DNA from: CAZEFK01 sp964511405
Lineage (GTDB): Bacteria > Pseudomonadota > Alphaproteobacteria > Elsterales > Elsteraceae
Direction: 5' to 3'
Assembly (NCBI GenBank): GCA_964511405.1
Contig: CAZEFK010000039.1
Location: forward strand, 1-40,081
Length of the DNA: 40,081 bases
Shown here piece by piece: positions 16,901 to 24,499 of the stretch. Under the pieces are notes generated by a model that saw only the letters and a list, made by a program, of their open reading frames with translations, searched no databases and had not been told where the DNA came from. The position numbers and the translations under genes are program-made. Within the stretch, counting starts at the first letter, position 1. Each line of letters starts with the position of its first letter.

Positions 16901-18366
16901 CCCGTGCCCGCGACGATGGTGTCGTTGGCGTTGCCGCCCTGCAGCGTGTCGTTGCCGGCGCCGCCGACCAGCGTGTTGGCGCCGTTGCCGGCCACCAGCA
17001 GGCAGTCGGCGTCGTCGGCGATCAGCAGGTCGCCCAGATCGTTGCCGTAACCACGTGGCGCCGAGCCGGTGAGCTTCAGGATCCGAACATTGGTCGCGTT
17101 CGACAGGTCGAAGCCGGTGGCGCTTTCGACCGTGTCGGCGCCGCTGGTCTTGTAGGCGGTCTGGACCACGTCGGCATTGCTATGGACGACGAACAGGTCG
17201 TTGCCGGCACCGCCGATCAGGGTGTTGATCCCGACGCCCGCGACCAGCGTGCTGTTGCCGTCGTTTGCGGTCAGGCTGTCATAGGAGCCGGTCGAATTGC
17301 CGGTCCCGACCAGGTTGCCGCTGCCCGTCAGCACCAGATTGTTGACGTAGGCCGGCAGGGTGTAGCTGACCGAGGCCTGGATCGTGTCGGTGCCGAGGGG
17401 GCCACCGACGCTCACCACCGTGCCCGTGTTCTGCACGATGAACAGGTCGTTGCCGGTGCCCCCGACCAGGGTGTCGGGCGCCGTCGCCGAGCCGGTGACG
17501 GTGCCGCCGCCGGCCGGTGCCGTGATCACCTGTGGCGGCGCCGTCAGGGTCACCGTCTTATCGGAGAACTGGACGGTGGCGATGCCGGTCAGGGTGTCGG
17601 TATGGCCGGTGGCCAGGTTCGTCACGAGCGCGCCCGAGCCCGACTGGACCAGGCTGTAGGCAGCGGCCGTGCCCGACAACTTGACCGTATCGGTGCCGCC
17701 GCCGCCTGTGATGGTGGCATTGCCGCTGCCCACCGTGAACAGGTCGTTGCCGGTGCCGCCGGTCAGGGTGTCGTTGCCGGCGCCGCCGACGAAGCTGTCG
17801 TTGCCGGCACCGCCGACCAGCAGGTCGCCGGCATTGTCGGCAATCAGCAGGTCGTCGAGCGCGTTGGCGCGGCCGACATGGGCGGAGCCCGACAGCTTGA
17901 GCACCCGGACCGTCGGCGACCGCGACAGGTCGTAGTCGGCCGAGCTCTGGATGGTGTCGGCGCCGCTCTTGGCGACCCCGACCACCACGTCGGTGCTGTG
18001 GCGGACCACAAACAGGTCGCGGCCGGTGCCGCCGATCAGCGTGTTGGCGCCGGTGCCGCCGATCAGGGTGTCGTTGCCGCTGTTGGCGACGATCACCGAC
18101 GCCTGGCCGCTGCTGCCGCCCGAGCCCGACAGGTTGGCCGAGCCCATCAGCTGCAGCGTGCCGACCCCCGTCGGCAGGGTGTAATTCACATAGGCCTGGA
18201 TGGTGTCGGCGCCCTGGCCGGCTGCCGACCAGACCTGGTTGAACGGACTGTTGATGATGAACAGGTCGTTGCCGGCGCCGCCGACCAGCGTGTCCGGCGC
18301 CGTCGCCGAACCGACCAGGGTGCTGCCGCTGGGCGATGCGACCAATTTGACTGGGGTCGTGCTCAT
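13903..18366 (-). CDS. Giant RTX protein with embedded polysaccharide-lyase-like module
   Basis: A 1487-residue secreted-type protein. Residues about 20-550 hold blocks of RTX calcium-binding repeats (GGAGNDLF, GGTGNDLF and similar). Residues 556-656 are a proline linker of twelve PPPPP blocks separated by VVS/VVVS. Residues about 663-900 contain FGDLFAQGQLAAGKQLMARI and DVKSSWADGSVKSAVLTL, resembling the RIFT-barrel domain of exo-rhamnogalacturonan-lyase-like (PcRGLX/YetA) proteins. Residues about 960-1310 are helical and rich in aromatics (HQPSLSYLPYLLTGDRYY), as in alpha/alpha-toroid glycan enzymes. A second RTX block ends the protein (about 1330-1487). No Sec signal is seen; type I secretion by the C-terminal end is expected, but no ABC exporter or membrane-fusion gene is nearby. 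The start at 18366 has AGAGG six bases upstream. Glycan-degrading function is inference. Confidence 0.85.
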   Translation of the reverse strand: MSTTPVKLVASPSGSTLVGSATAPDTLVGGAGNDLFIINSPFNQVWSAAGQGADTIQAYVNYTLPTGVGTLQLMGSANLSGSGGSSGQASVIVANSGNDTLIGGTGANTLIGGTGRDLFVVRHSTDVVVGVAKSGADTIQSSADYDLSRSPTVRVLKLSGSAHVGRANALDDLLIADNAGDLLVGGAGNDSFVGGAGNDTLTGGTGNDLFTVGSGNATITGGGGTDTVKLSGTAAAYSLVQSGSGALVTNLATGHTDTLTGIATVQFSDKTVTLTAPPQVITAPAGGGTVTGSATAPDTLVGGTGNDLFIVQNTGTVVSVGGPLGTDTIQASVSYTLPAYVNNLVLTGSGNLVGTGNSTGSYDSLTANDGNSTLVAGVGINTLIGGAGNDLFVVHSNADVVQTAYKTSGADTVESATGFDLSNATNVRILKLTGSAPRGYGNDLGDLLIADDADCLLVAGNGANTLVGGAGNDTLQGGNANDTIVAGTGAATIDGGAGTNTVVVSGNRAAFTITATATGGYTVAPMPGAGGGTDSLRHVQYVQFSDQTVDLSTIVPPPPPPVVSPPPPPVVSPPPPPVVVSPPPPPVVSPPPPPVVVSPPPPPVVSPPPPPVVVSPPPPPGVAVSPPPPPVVVSPPPPPVVSPPPPPVVSPPPPPPAAGVDVLPTILQPSQFGDVVGFKLVNSGSAAQAAADVTFGDLFAQGQLAAGKQLMARINGQLVAVQTDVKSSWADGSVKSAVLTLAAPAMAAGASLDGMLTVGTGATGSAITAQSVAARGVGLTLDLSVVGKGSFHLDANQLLTQAIAAGTVDTYLSGPTVSEFRVQSAIVDGLTATFDIRAYADGRVRTDVTVANSDAFNPAIQAETYNATISQNGQTAYSVTGLNHALYTNWHQQIWSGGTASTVQVDQDMAALQRTGAISNYDLTTGVTDATLQQLAAVQQTYKFGPEQIGTITPYMPQTGGRADIGVLPTYDAEYVTTEDPRARSMMLANADEAGSVPWHVDNANGTPETLDQHPTMVLQGDLVSEAKPADLLPKGFTGTGNGITLDNAHQPSLSYLPYLLTGDRYYLDSLKDQANFVMAWNDWGYRGGNQGLLDYQPMRDQAWSLRTLADAAFILPDNDPLKSYFTQKLQGNLDYYVKYYITDDSMAAAGQLKGYVWDRFNNHTDVPPWQDDYLVQTLGELAARGYTQANQMLAWMTNFTAGRFLNGANGFNPNFGASYGIANQDPTTNQLVTTWADSFNREYGAGATATTLNGHPDLPNDYAAIARAALGGIISATGDVRAVEAFGWVADQMQVGASQYNTDPTFDIVPTMANGQSLLNQNMQFADTGNVTLTAAANSPAMLWGGSGNVTLVGGNSGNFLYAHGSADLLKGGTGADFLFTGSGADTLQGGGGTDFMKLGSGSDTLVFTAGTASTTTVQGFDTTRDRIVLQGSAVTAGSLVAAATTDAQGNAVLHLGAGQTSAAAITVTLTGVSTSQLTPALIAVG
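16399..16701. repeat. Tandem 24/27-base repeats encoding the proline linker
   Basis: Twelve degenerate copies of a G-rich (plus strand) unit read on the minus strand as PPPPPVVS or PPPPPVVVS, inside the RTX gene. Copies differ mostly at third codon positions, with one PPPPPGVAVS variant. All unit lengths are multiples of three, so copy number could change without a frameshift. Confidence 0.92.
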
Positions 18367-18934
18367 GCGTGCCTCTGATAAAATGAATATTGTCCGCGGC
18401 CTAAGCCAGGGCAAATGGATGATGCCGTTCGACGTATGAACGAAGAGTTTATGTTGGATAAAAATTTGTAAACTATGCGGCTAAATTTTGCTTTTTATTT
18501 GCAGATTTGAGTGAGCATGTTATGGAAATTCTTTATTCCTGGATTGCGGGCGATTTCGAACCATTTCGATCGGATCGGCCCGCTCGGCACGGGCCATCAA
18601 CATCCGGGGCGTTCGCCGCGGGATCCAACACCATTGCTGGAGTTCGCGCTGAGCTTGATGCGATCGGGCATCGCCAGGACGGGGCGTGCTGCCCCTGGGA
18701 CCGATGTGCCGAGCCCGGTCGACGCGCTCAAGCTGCTCCCGCCGCCCGGGCCACGGCGAGCGCCGTTATGCCGGCGCATGGGCCCGGACGGGCCGTTTCT
18801 GTCCTAGACGGAAAGGCAGTGTTGCCGGATCGGCTCCGACGCCGTCGGCGGCATCTTTTTTCTGCGCCTATACTTAAGCGCTGAGGTGCCGGTGGGGCTG
18901 ATCCGCGCGCCGTCGGCGCGGCTGCGGAAGTCGA
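18367..18934. other. 568-base intergenic region, AT-rich at the RTX side
   Basis: From about 18375 to 18540 the sequence is strikingly AT-rich (runs such as TAAAAATTTGTAAAC and TTTTGCTTTTTATTTGC) in an otherwise very GC-rich window; the remainder returns to normal composition. No convincing gene is present: a plus-strand 98-codon frame at 18511-18807 lacks a ribosome-binding site and family resemblance. A short hairpin CGCGCC-GTC-GGCGCG (18906-18920) lies just after the cation-exporter stop and may help end that transcript. Confidence 0.6.
18386..18414 (-). promoter_or_regulatory. Candidate sigma70-type promoter for the RTX gene
   Basis: On the minus strand TTGCCC (18409-18414) and AATATT (18386-18391) are spaced by 17 bases, each matching four of six consensus positions, in a locally AT-rich stretch about 20 bases before the start codon. 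A second possibility (TTTACA with TAAACT) lies further upstream with a short spacer. Confidence 0.3.
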
Positions 18935-20347
18935 CTACTCGGCCGCCGAGGCCTGGCGCTCCGGCTCGGCGTGGATGACCACGCGCGCGACGTCGGGCCG
19001 GATCTCCTTGAGGCGGGCTTCGAGTTGGTCGGTGGCGGCATAGACCGCGTCGACCGGGCGGCCGCCGTCGAACAGGCAATGCAGGGTCAGGAACAGCCCG
19101 GCCCGGGCGCGGCGGGCGCGCAGGTCGTGGACGTCGACCAGCCCGGGGATGCGCTTGCAATCGGCCTCGATCGCCTGCCTGAGCTCGTCCAGCAGCTCGG
19201 GCTCGATGTCGGTGCCATCGGTCACGGCCATGGCCAGGGGCTCGATCTGGGTGTCGATCTCGGTGTCGGCGCCGAGCTCGCGCCGGATCGCCTCCTCGAG
19301 TTCCGAAGCGACGTCATGGGCCGCGGCCAGCGACAGATGCCCGGGCACCTCCAGATCGAAGCCGATCGCCAGGCGCCCGTCCATCTCCTGCACCACGATG
19401 TGGTGCACCGGCAGGCCGCGGTGGCTGCCGATCGCCCGGATCCGCTCGGTCACGGTCTCCTCGTCATGGGCCACCGGCTCCGCGCGCACGGTCGCGTCGG
19501 CGCCGGCGAACCGGCCGCGGATGGCCGCTTGGGCGGCCTCGATGGCGGCCTGGACGTCCCGTGCCGGCAACATGCGGGCGACCGCGATCCGGGCCTCGAC
19601 CTGGACATGCTGGCCGGCCGGGCGCACCCGCACCTGCAGCACCTGCACGACGTTGGGCAGCGCCGCCAGCGCCGCCTCGATCAGCTCGGCGGCGCCGGCC
19701 GGTGCCGTGTCGATCAGCACTTCGATGGTGCGCCGGCCGAGGCCGTAGCCGGCCAACCCGACGAACAGCGCCACGCCCAGGGCCGCCAGCGCATCGCCCT
19801 TGGGGAAGCCGGCGGCGACCAGCCCGAGGCCGGCCAGCACCACCGCCGAGCTGATCATGTCGGTGCCGAAATGCAGGGCGTCGGCCTCGAGCGCCGGGCT
19901 GCCCGTGGCACGGGCGACCCGGCGCAGGGCGGCCGCCCGGACGCCGTCCACCGCGATCGAGCCAGCCACCACGGCCAGGGCGTACCAGGTGGTCTCGACC
20001 GCCGGCGACGTCGGGTCGAGCAGCCGCCCGACCGCCTCGCGAACGATGAAGCCGGCGGTCAGGAACAGCAGCATGGTCTCGATCAGCGCGGCCACGCTCT
20101 CGATCTTGCCGTGGCCGTAGGGGTGGTCCTCGTCGGGCGGCCGATCGCCATAGCGCACCGCGACCCAGGTCAGCACCGTGGCGCCCAGGTCGATCGTGGA
20201 ATGCGCGGCTTCCGACAGGATGCCCAGGCTGCCGGTCAGCAGCCCGACCACCAGCTTGGCCAGCGCCAGGCCGCCGCTGGCCAGGATCGAGCGCAGCGCC
20301 ACCGATTGCTTCTCGCGGGCGCCTGCGCCCTCCGCCGCGTCGGTCAT
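18935..20347 (-). CDS. Cation diffusion facilitator with triplicated C-terminal domain
   Basis: A 470-residue CDF-family proton/divalent-metal antiporter of the inner membrane. Transport-site residues are visible: H49 and D53 in SEAAHSTIDLG and H159 and D163 in ALHFGTDMISS; the H/D arrangement favours zinc-like metals, by analogy to YiiP. HPYGHGK (75-81) is the usual loop. Six membrane segments end near residue 205. Instead of one cytoplasmic dimerisation domain there are three repeats, about 230-291, 306-370 and 398-462, each with a V-rich strand, a long helix and a closing EP. Usual family length is about 300. The start at 20347 follows family pattern; the longer frame is unlike it. It is divergent from the SMP-30 gene (125-base gap). 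Confidence 0.9.
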   Translation of the reverse strand: MTDAAEGAGAREKQSVALRSILASGGLALAKLVVGLLTGSLGILSEAAHSTIDLGATVLTWVAVRYGDRPPDEDHPYGHGKIESVAALIETMLLFLTAGFIVREAVGRLLDPTSPAVETTWYALAVVAGSIAVDGVRAAALRRVARATGSPALEADALHFGTDMISSAVVLAGLGLVAAGFPKGDALAALGVALFVGLAGYGLGRRTIEVLIDTAPAGAAELIEAALAALPNVVQVLQVRVRPAGQHVQVEARIAVARMLPARDVQAAIEAAQAAIRGRFAGADATVRAEPVAHDEETVTERIRAIGSHRGLPVHHIVVQEMDGRLAIGFDLEVPGHLSLAAAHDVASELEEAIRRELGADTEIDTQIEPLAMAVTDGTDIEPELLDELRQAIEADCKRIPGLVDVHDLRARRARAGLFLTLHCLFDGGRPVDAVYAATDQLEARLKEIRPDVARVVIHAEPERQASAAE

Positions 20348-20472
20348 GGTCCTCGCCCGGTGCCGTTCCCGCACGGCCTTGGTCGCACCCTTTGGTGACG
20401 AGCGCAACCGCGCTGGCCTATGGTTGCGACGGCCGCGCTGAAGCAGGCCGAAGCCTTGGGGGGACGCCCGCA

Positions 20473-21381
20473 ATGAACAATCCTGCGTACGAGATCATCG
20501 ATCGGCGCATGGCGGCCTATGTCAACGGCAACGCCCATGTCGACGTGCTGCACACCGGCATGCGCTGGGCCGAGGGGCCGGTCTATTTCGCCGACGCCGG
20601 CCAGCTGATCTGGAGCGACATCCCGAACAACCGCATGCTGCGCTGGACCGAGGGCGGCAGCGTCGACGTGTTCCGGTCGCCGTCGAACTACACCAACGGC
20701 AACACCCGCGACCGCGAGGGCCGGCTGGTCAGTTGCGAGCATGGCGCCCGCCGGGTGACCCGAACCGAGATCGACGGCCGCATCACGGTGATCGCCGACG
20801 CCTATCGCGGCAAGCGGCTGAACTCGCCCAACGACGTGGTGGTGAAGTCGGACGGCTCGGTGTGGTTCACCGACCCGCCCTACGGGATCCTCAGCGACTA
20901 TGAGGGCCACCAGGCCGAAAGCGAGATCGGGGCCAACCATGTCTACCGCATCGACCCGGCCAGCGGCGCCGTCGCGGTGGTCGCCGACGACTTCGACAAG
21001 CCCAACGGCCTGGCCTTCTCCCCCGACGAATCGATCCTCTATGTCGCCGACACCGGCGCCTCGCACGACCCGGACGGGCCGCATCACATCCGCAAGTTCC
21101 GGGTCGACGGCGACCGGCTGACCGGCGGCGAGGTGTTCGCCACCATCAGCCCGGGCCTGGCCGACGGCTTCCGCGTCGATGTCGAGGGCAATGTCTGGAC
21201 CAGCGCCGGCGACGGCGTGCACTGCTACGCGCCGTCGGGCGACCTGCTGGGCAAGGTCAAGATCCCGGAAGTGGTCGCCAACGTGGTGTTCGGCGGGCCG
21301 AAGCGGAACCGCCTGTTCATCTGCGGGACGACGTCGCTCTATGCGGTCTACCTGATGACCACCGGCGTGCAGCGACCCTGA
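20473..21381 (+). CDS. SMP-30/gluconolactonase family protein
   Basis: A 302-residue six-bladed beta-propeller of the SMP-30/gluconolactonase/LRE family, likely a divalent-metal-dependent sugar lactonase. Motifs include GMRWAEGPVYF (metal-ligand glutamate), NNRMLRW, RLNSPNDVVVKSDGSVWFTDPPYG with the conserved asparagine and aspartate, DKPNGLAFSPDESILYVADT, and DGFRVDVEGNVW. No signal peptide is seen, so it should act in the cytoplasm. The ATG at 20473 follows a GGGGGGA run about ten bases upstream. It probably hydrolyses an aldonolactone; an enolase-superfamily sugar-acid dehydratase-like gene 2 kb away could act on the resulting acid, although the genes are not in one operon. Confidence 0.9.
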   Translation: MNNPAYEIIDRRMAAYVNGNAHVDVLHTGMRWAEGPVYFADAGQLIWSDIPNNRMLRWTEGGSVDVFRSPSNYTNGNTRDREGRLVSCEHGARRVTRTEIDGRITVIADAYRGKRLNSPNDVVVKSDGSVWFTDPPYGILSDYEGHQAESEIGANHVYRIDPASGAVAVVADDFDKPNGLAFSPDESILYVADTGASHDPDGPHHIRKFRVDGDRLTGGEVFATISPGLADGFRVDVEGNVWTSAGDGVHCYAPSGDLLGKVKIPEVVANVVFGGPKRNRLFICGTTSLYAVYLMTTGVQRP

Positions 21382-21387
21382 TCGCTG
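21370..21387. terminator. Hairpin with the SMP-30 stop in its loop
   Basis: CAGCGA (21370-21375), loop CCCTGA, TCGCTG (21382-21387). The loop contains the TGA stop (21379-21381). It lies between convergent genes, with no U-run. Confidence 0.5.
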
Positions 21388-21396
21388 GCGCGGGCG

Positions 21397-21771
21397 TCAG
21401 CCGACGGTGCTGGCGCCCGTGTCGCCGAAGCTCGGCGCCACCGCCGGCACGGCGTTGACCGAAACGGCGAGATCCGGCAGGTCGAGCGGGTGACCGGGCC
21501 GGTGCGGGTCGGGCTGGTTCGACGGGCCGCCCGCGGCGTGGGCCTGGAGCTGGGCGGCGAGCGCGGTCTGGCCGGTGGCGCCGGCGGTTGCGGCGTTGAT
21601 CGCCACCTGCTTGTGCGCGCCGGTGCCGACGCTGATGTTCTGCTGCAGGAAGTCGGCGAAGCTGGCCGCCGGGCCGGCGCCGTTGGCCGGCGCGAACCGC
21701 GCGCTCGCGCGCTGCGCCATCTGGGACGGCTTGGTCGGGCCGAGCAGGTCGAGCATGTCGAGGGCGCTCAT
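21397..21771 (-). CDS. Hypothetical small protein, Ala/Gln-rich
   Basis: A 124-residue protein I do not recognise. It opens MSALDMLDLLGPTKPSQMAQ, has a middle rich in alanine, glutamine and glycine (FADFLQQN, TALAAQLQAHAAGG) and a proline/aspartate segment near the end. There is no signal peptide, membrane helix or cysteine. The start at 21771 is chosen because AAGGA lies seven bases upstream; a TTG at 21789 would add six residues. Codon use looks like its neighbours. It stands alone: the next minus-strand gene upstream ends 127 bases away, and it converges with the SMP-30 gene. It is probably a real gene, of unknown role. Confidence 0.6.
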   Translation of the reverse strand: MSALDMLDLLGPTKPSQMAQRASARFAPANGAGPAASFADFLQQNISVGTGAHKQVAINAATAGATGQTALAAQLQAHAAGGPSNQPDPHRPGHPLDLPDLAVSVNAVPAVAPSFGDTGASTVG

Positions 21772-21898
21772 GGCGGCTTCCTTGGTCAACGTCGAGCCGG
21801 ATCAAGCAAGCTCCGGGCCACGTCCGAGCCGCGCGTTTCCTGGGGGTCTCCAGGCCGTGCGCCGGGAAGAATCCGCCGGCTGGGCAAAACCTGCCGCG

Positions 21899-22768
21899 TC
21901 ACACCGGCGTGCGCGCCAGGCCGGCCTGGAAGTCCATGGGCTCGACCGCCAGCCGCCGGATCATGTCGGCCGGGTCGAACTGCTTGTCCACGGTGGACCG
22001 GCGCAGCTGCTCGAGGCTGAGCGGCAGCTTCAGGCCCAGGCGCGTGGCCAGCTTCAGCAGCAGCGCCAGCGCGCCGAGCGGGATCGGCAGCGGCACGGCC
22101 CAACGGCCGGCATGGGCGGCGCACAGCCGGACCATGCGCGCATAGGTGATCGGCCGCGGCCCGGCCAGCACGATCGGCGGGCCGTCGGCCTCCGGGCGCT
22201 CGATGGCGGCGACCACGGCGCGCGCTACATCGTCGACATGGATCGGCTGCACCAGCCGGCCGCCGCCGCCCGGCAACGGCACCGGCAGCGGCAGCCAGCG
22301 CGGCCAGCGCCGGGCCCAGCCCAGGATGCGGCTGACATTGCGGTCGTCGGGCATGCCGAAGATCATCGAGGCGTGCAGCATGACGCCGGCCCGGCCGCTG
22401 GCCGCGAACAGCGCCTCGGCCTCGGCCACTGTGCGACCGTCGCCGTCGAACACCGGCAGGTAGCGGCGCACCGAGCCCATCAGCACTAGGCGCACCGGGC
22501 GGGCGGGCAGCGCCGTCAGCAGGTTGGCCGTGAAGCCGGCGAAGGCGCAACTGACCACGATATCGGCGTCGGCCAGGGCCGTGGCCAGCGCCGGGGCGTC
22601 GTCCAGGTCGGCGGTGGCCCAGCCGACATGCGTCGGCAGCCAGTCGGGCCGCGCGGCCTGGCGGCCGACCGCAGTCACGGCCGCACCGGCCCGGTCGAGA
22701 TGTTCCAGGACGCGGCGGCCGGTGCGGCCGGTCGCGCCGATCAGGACGATGCGCTGCTGGGGATCCAT
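21899..22768 (-). CDS. NAD(P)-binding NmrA/atypical SDR protein
   Basis: A 289-residue Rossmann-fold protein of the atypical short-chain dehydrogenase / NmrA-like type. The dinucleotide site is IVLIGATGRTGRRVLEHL (GATGRTG at residues 11-17). It has the VVSCAFAGF strand, the RLVLMGSVRRYLP segment, and IFGMPDDRNVSRIL. It has no clear YxxxK active site, so it may be a reductase, isomerase or redox-sensing regulator; the C-terminal RPITYARMVRL and long helices are like quinone oxidoreductase-type sugar nucleotide epimerase relatives. ATG at 22768. It appears monocistronic, with no operon partner from which to infer a pathway. Confidence 0.8.
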   Translation of the reverse strand: MDPQQRIVLIGATGRTGRRVLEHLDRAGAAVTAVGRQAARPDWLPTHVGWATADLDDAPALATALADADIVVSCAFAGFTANLLTALPARPVRLVLMGSVRRYLPVFDGDGRTVAEAEALFAASGRAGVMLHASMIFGMPDDRNVSRILGWARRWPRWLPLPVPLPGGGGRLVQPIHVDDVARAVVAAIERPEADGPPIVLAGPRPITYARMVRLCAAHAGRWAVPLPIPLGALALLLKLATRLGLKLPLSLEQLRRSTVDKQFDPADMIRRLAVEPMDFQAGLARTPV

Positions 22769-22968
22769 CGGCGCCTAAGTGCCGCGGCCGCGGTCGCCGC
22801 GCAAGGCCTGCCGCCGCCGTTCCGAGGCTCGACACGGTCGCGACCGGGCCTTTGGACAGTCGTGTGACCGGGGGTCGACGTCTGGTTCACACCGTGTTCA
22901 CGCCCTGCGCCGATACCGATGACGGATGGCCCGGGACGCTTGCCGGGTTCGATCGCGGGAGGATCCCG

Positions 22969-23178
22969 ATGACCAGTCGCGTCGCGAAGGCCTTGGGTCT
23001 TGCATCAACCCTGGCCGTCCTGGCCATGGCCCTGCCCTTGGGCGGGTGCTACGGCTTCGGGCATGGCACGACGACCTGGACGAATCCCGCCACGGGCGAG
23101 GTCCGGTACTGCGATACCGACGCCTGCGACCGGCCATACCAGGACGCGGGCTGGATCGGCGTTGCCCAGCCGATCTAA
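22969..23178 (+). CDS. Small lipoprotein
   Basis: A 69-residue secreted lipoprotein. Residues 1-26 form a signal peptide (SRVAKALG charged start, hydrophobic core, LPLGGC lipobox), with C27 as the predicted acylated cysteine. The mature part is only about 43 residues and holds two further cysteines (C48 and C52) and the stretch TTTWTNPATGEV, seen in many short proteobacterial lipoproteins of unknown function. The ATG at 22969 has GGGAGG six bases upstream. Its stop overlaps the stop of the convergent enolase-family gene by two bases. Membrane (inner or outer) is not certain. Confidence 0.8.
   Translation: MTSRVAKALGLASTLAVLAMALPLGGCYGFGHGTTTWTNPATGEVRYCDTDACDRPYQDAGWIGVAQPI
23154..23175. terminator. 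Inverted repeat at the lipoprotein / enolase-family junction
   Basis: GATCGGC (23154-23160), loop GTTGCCCA, GCCGATC (23169-23175), directly before the overlapping stop codons of the convergent pair. It is a perfect 7-base stem. Confidence 0.5.
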
Positions 23179-24341
23179 GGCTCGGCGAAGATCGGGTTGA
23201 ACGGGTTGGCGCGGGCAACGTCGGGGCGGAATTCGCCGATGCCCAGGCCGGGGCGCTCGGGCACGGCGAAGGCGCCGTCGGCGGGTACCGGCGGATATTC
23301 CACCAGCTCGGCCGCCCACGGCGCGTCGTAGTCGGCGACCGCCTCCTGCAGGGTGAAGTTGTTGGCGCAGGCATCGAGCTGCAGGGCGGCGGCCAAGCCG
23401 ACCGGGCCATGCGGGCTGTGGAACGACACGGGCAGGTGGGCGGCGTCGGCGATCGCGGCGATCTTGCGCGCCTCCAGCAGGCCGCCGATCAGCAGGATAT
23501 CGGGCTGCAGCACATCGATCTCATGGGTGGTCAGCAGCGCCTGCAGCTGGGCGCGGCTGTGGCACTGCTCGCCGGCGGCCAGCCGGGTGCGGATGCGCCG
23601 CGCGACCTGCGCCAGGCCGGCGGCGCTGGCCTCGGCCAGGGGCTCCTCGAACCAGTAGGGCTTGGCGGCCTCCAGGTCGCGGGCGATGGCAATGGCCACC
23701 GCGGCGGCGAAGCGCCCGCCGCAATCGACCATCAGGTCGATGCCCGGGCCGACCGCCGAGCGGACGGCTTCGACCCGCTCGACCGCGAGCCGCAGCTCGG
23801 GGGCCGAGGGTTCGCTCTCCACGCCCTCGAACGGGTCCAGCTTCAGGCTGCGATAGCCGCGGCGGACGGTCGCCTTGGCGACGGTGGCCAGGTCGCGCGG
23901 CGTGGTCGCCCCCAACTGCCAGCCGTTGGCGAAGGCGGGCAGGCGGTCGCGGATCCGCCCGCCCAGCAGGTCATAGACCGGCCGGCCCACAGCCTTGCCG
24001 ACCACGTCCCAGATCGCAATCTCGATGGCCGCGGACACGCCGAGCGGCGCATTGCCGCCATCGGCGCGCTGAAGCTCCAGGAGCAGCCGCTCGACCGAGA
24101 ACGCCGACTGCCCGACCACCGCCTGGTTGGCCAAGGTCCGGGCCGCGGCCAGCACGGTGTCGGGCGCGTCGGCGACCAGGCCCTCGCCGACGCCGGTCAG
24201 GCCGTCGTCGGTCTCGAGATGGACGAACAGCGCATTGCGCCAGCGCAGGCCGACGATCAGGGGCGTGACCCGGGTGATGCGGCAGGTCCGGCCGGCGGCG
24301 TCGGCCGCAACAGGCCCGGACTCGCCCGTCAGCTCGCTCAT
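23175..24341 (-). CDS. Enolase-superfamily (mandelate racemase/muconate lactonizing) enzyme
   Basis: A 388-residue enolase-superfamily enzyme that abstracts a proton next to a carboxylate. An N-terminal capping domain (RITRVTPLIVGLRW...) is followed by a TIM barrel. Metal ligands are the aspartate in IDLMVDCGGRF, the glutamate in YWFEEPLAEAS and the glutamate in LAAGEQCHSRAQ; the KLD segment in YRSLKLDPF and the histidine in SFHSPHGPVGL are the acid/base side chains. The HSPHGP pattern is seen in sugar-acid dehydratases such as galactonate dehydratase-like members, so an acid-sugar dehydratase is the best guess; lactonizing or racemase activity remains possible. ATG at 24341; divergent from the DUF488 gene. 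Confidence 0.88.
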   Translation of the reverse strand: MSELTGESGPVAADAAGRTCRITRVTPLIVGLRWRNALFVHLETDDGLTGVGEGLVADAPDTVLAAARTLANQAVVGQSAFSVERLLLELQRADGGNAPLGVSAAIEIAIWDVVGKAVGRPVYDLLGGRIRDRLPAFANGWQLGATTPRDLATVAKATVRRGYRSLKLDPFEGVESEPSAPELRLAVERVEAVRSAVGPGIDLMVDCGGRFAAAVAIAIARDLEAAKPYWFEEPLAEASAAGLAQVARRIRTRLAAGEQCHSRAQLQALLTTHEIDVLQPDILLIGGLLEARKIAAIADAAHLPVSFHSPHGPVGLAAALQLDACANNFTLQEAVADYDAPWAAELVEYPPVPADGAFAVPERPGLGIGEFRPDVARANPFNPIFAEP

Positions 24342-24499
24342 GCGCGGCGCACCGCCGGCTCGCTCCTGCCCATTCCCGATCCGCCCCCGCCTTGGCGCGC
24401 CACGATCCGCCGGATCGTCGTCCCGCGCCGACCGGCGCGCAACCGATTCCGTCGCCGAGGCGCTGTCGTCGAGGCCGCAGTCGCCCCATCTATCGACCC

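Noticed and set aside
18511..18807. A plus-strand 98-codon frame opening MSMLWKFFIPG upstream of the RTX gene
   Set aside because: It has no ribosome-binding site, its later part is Arg/Pro-rich as expected for a random frame in GC-rich DNA, and it resembles no family.
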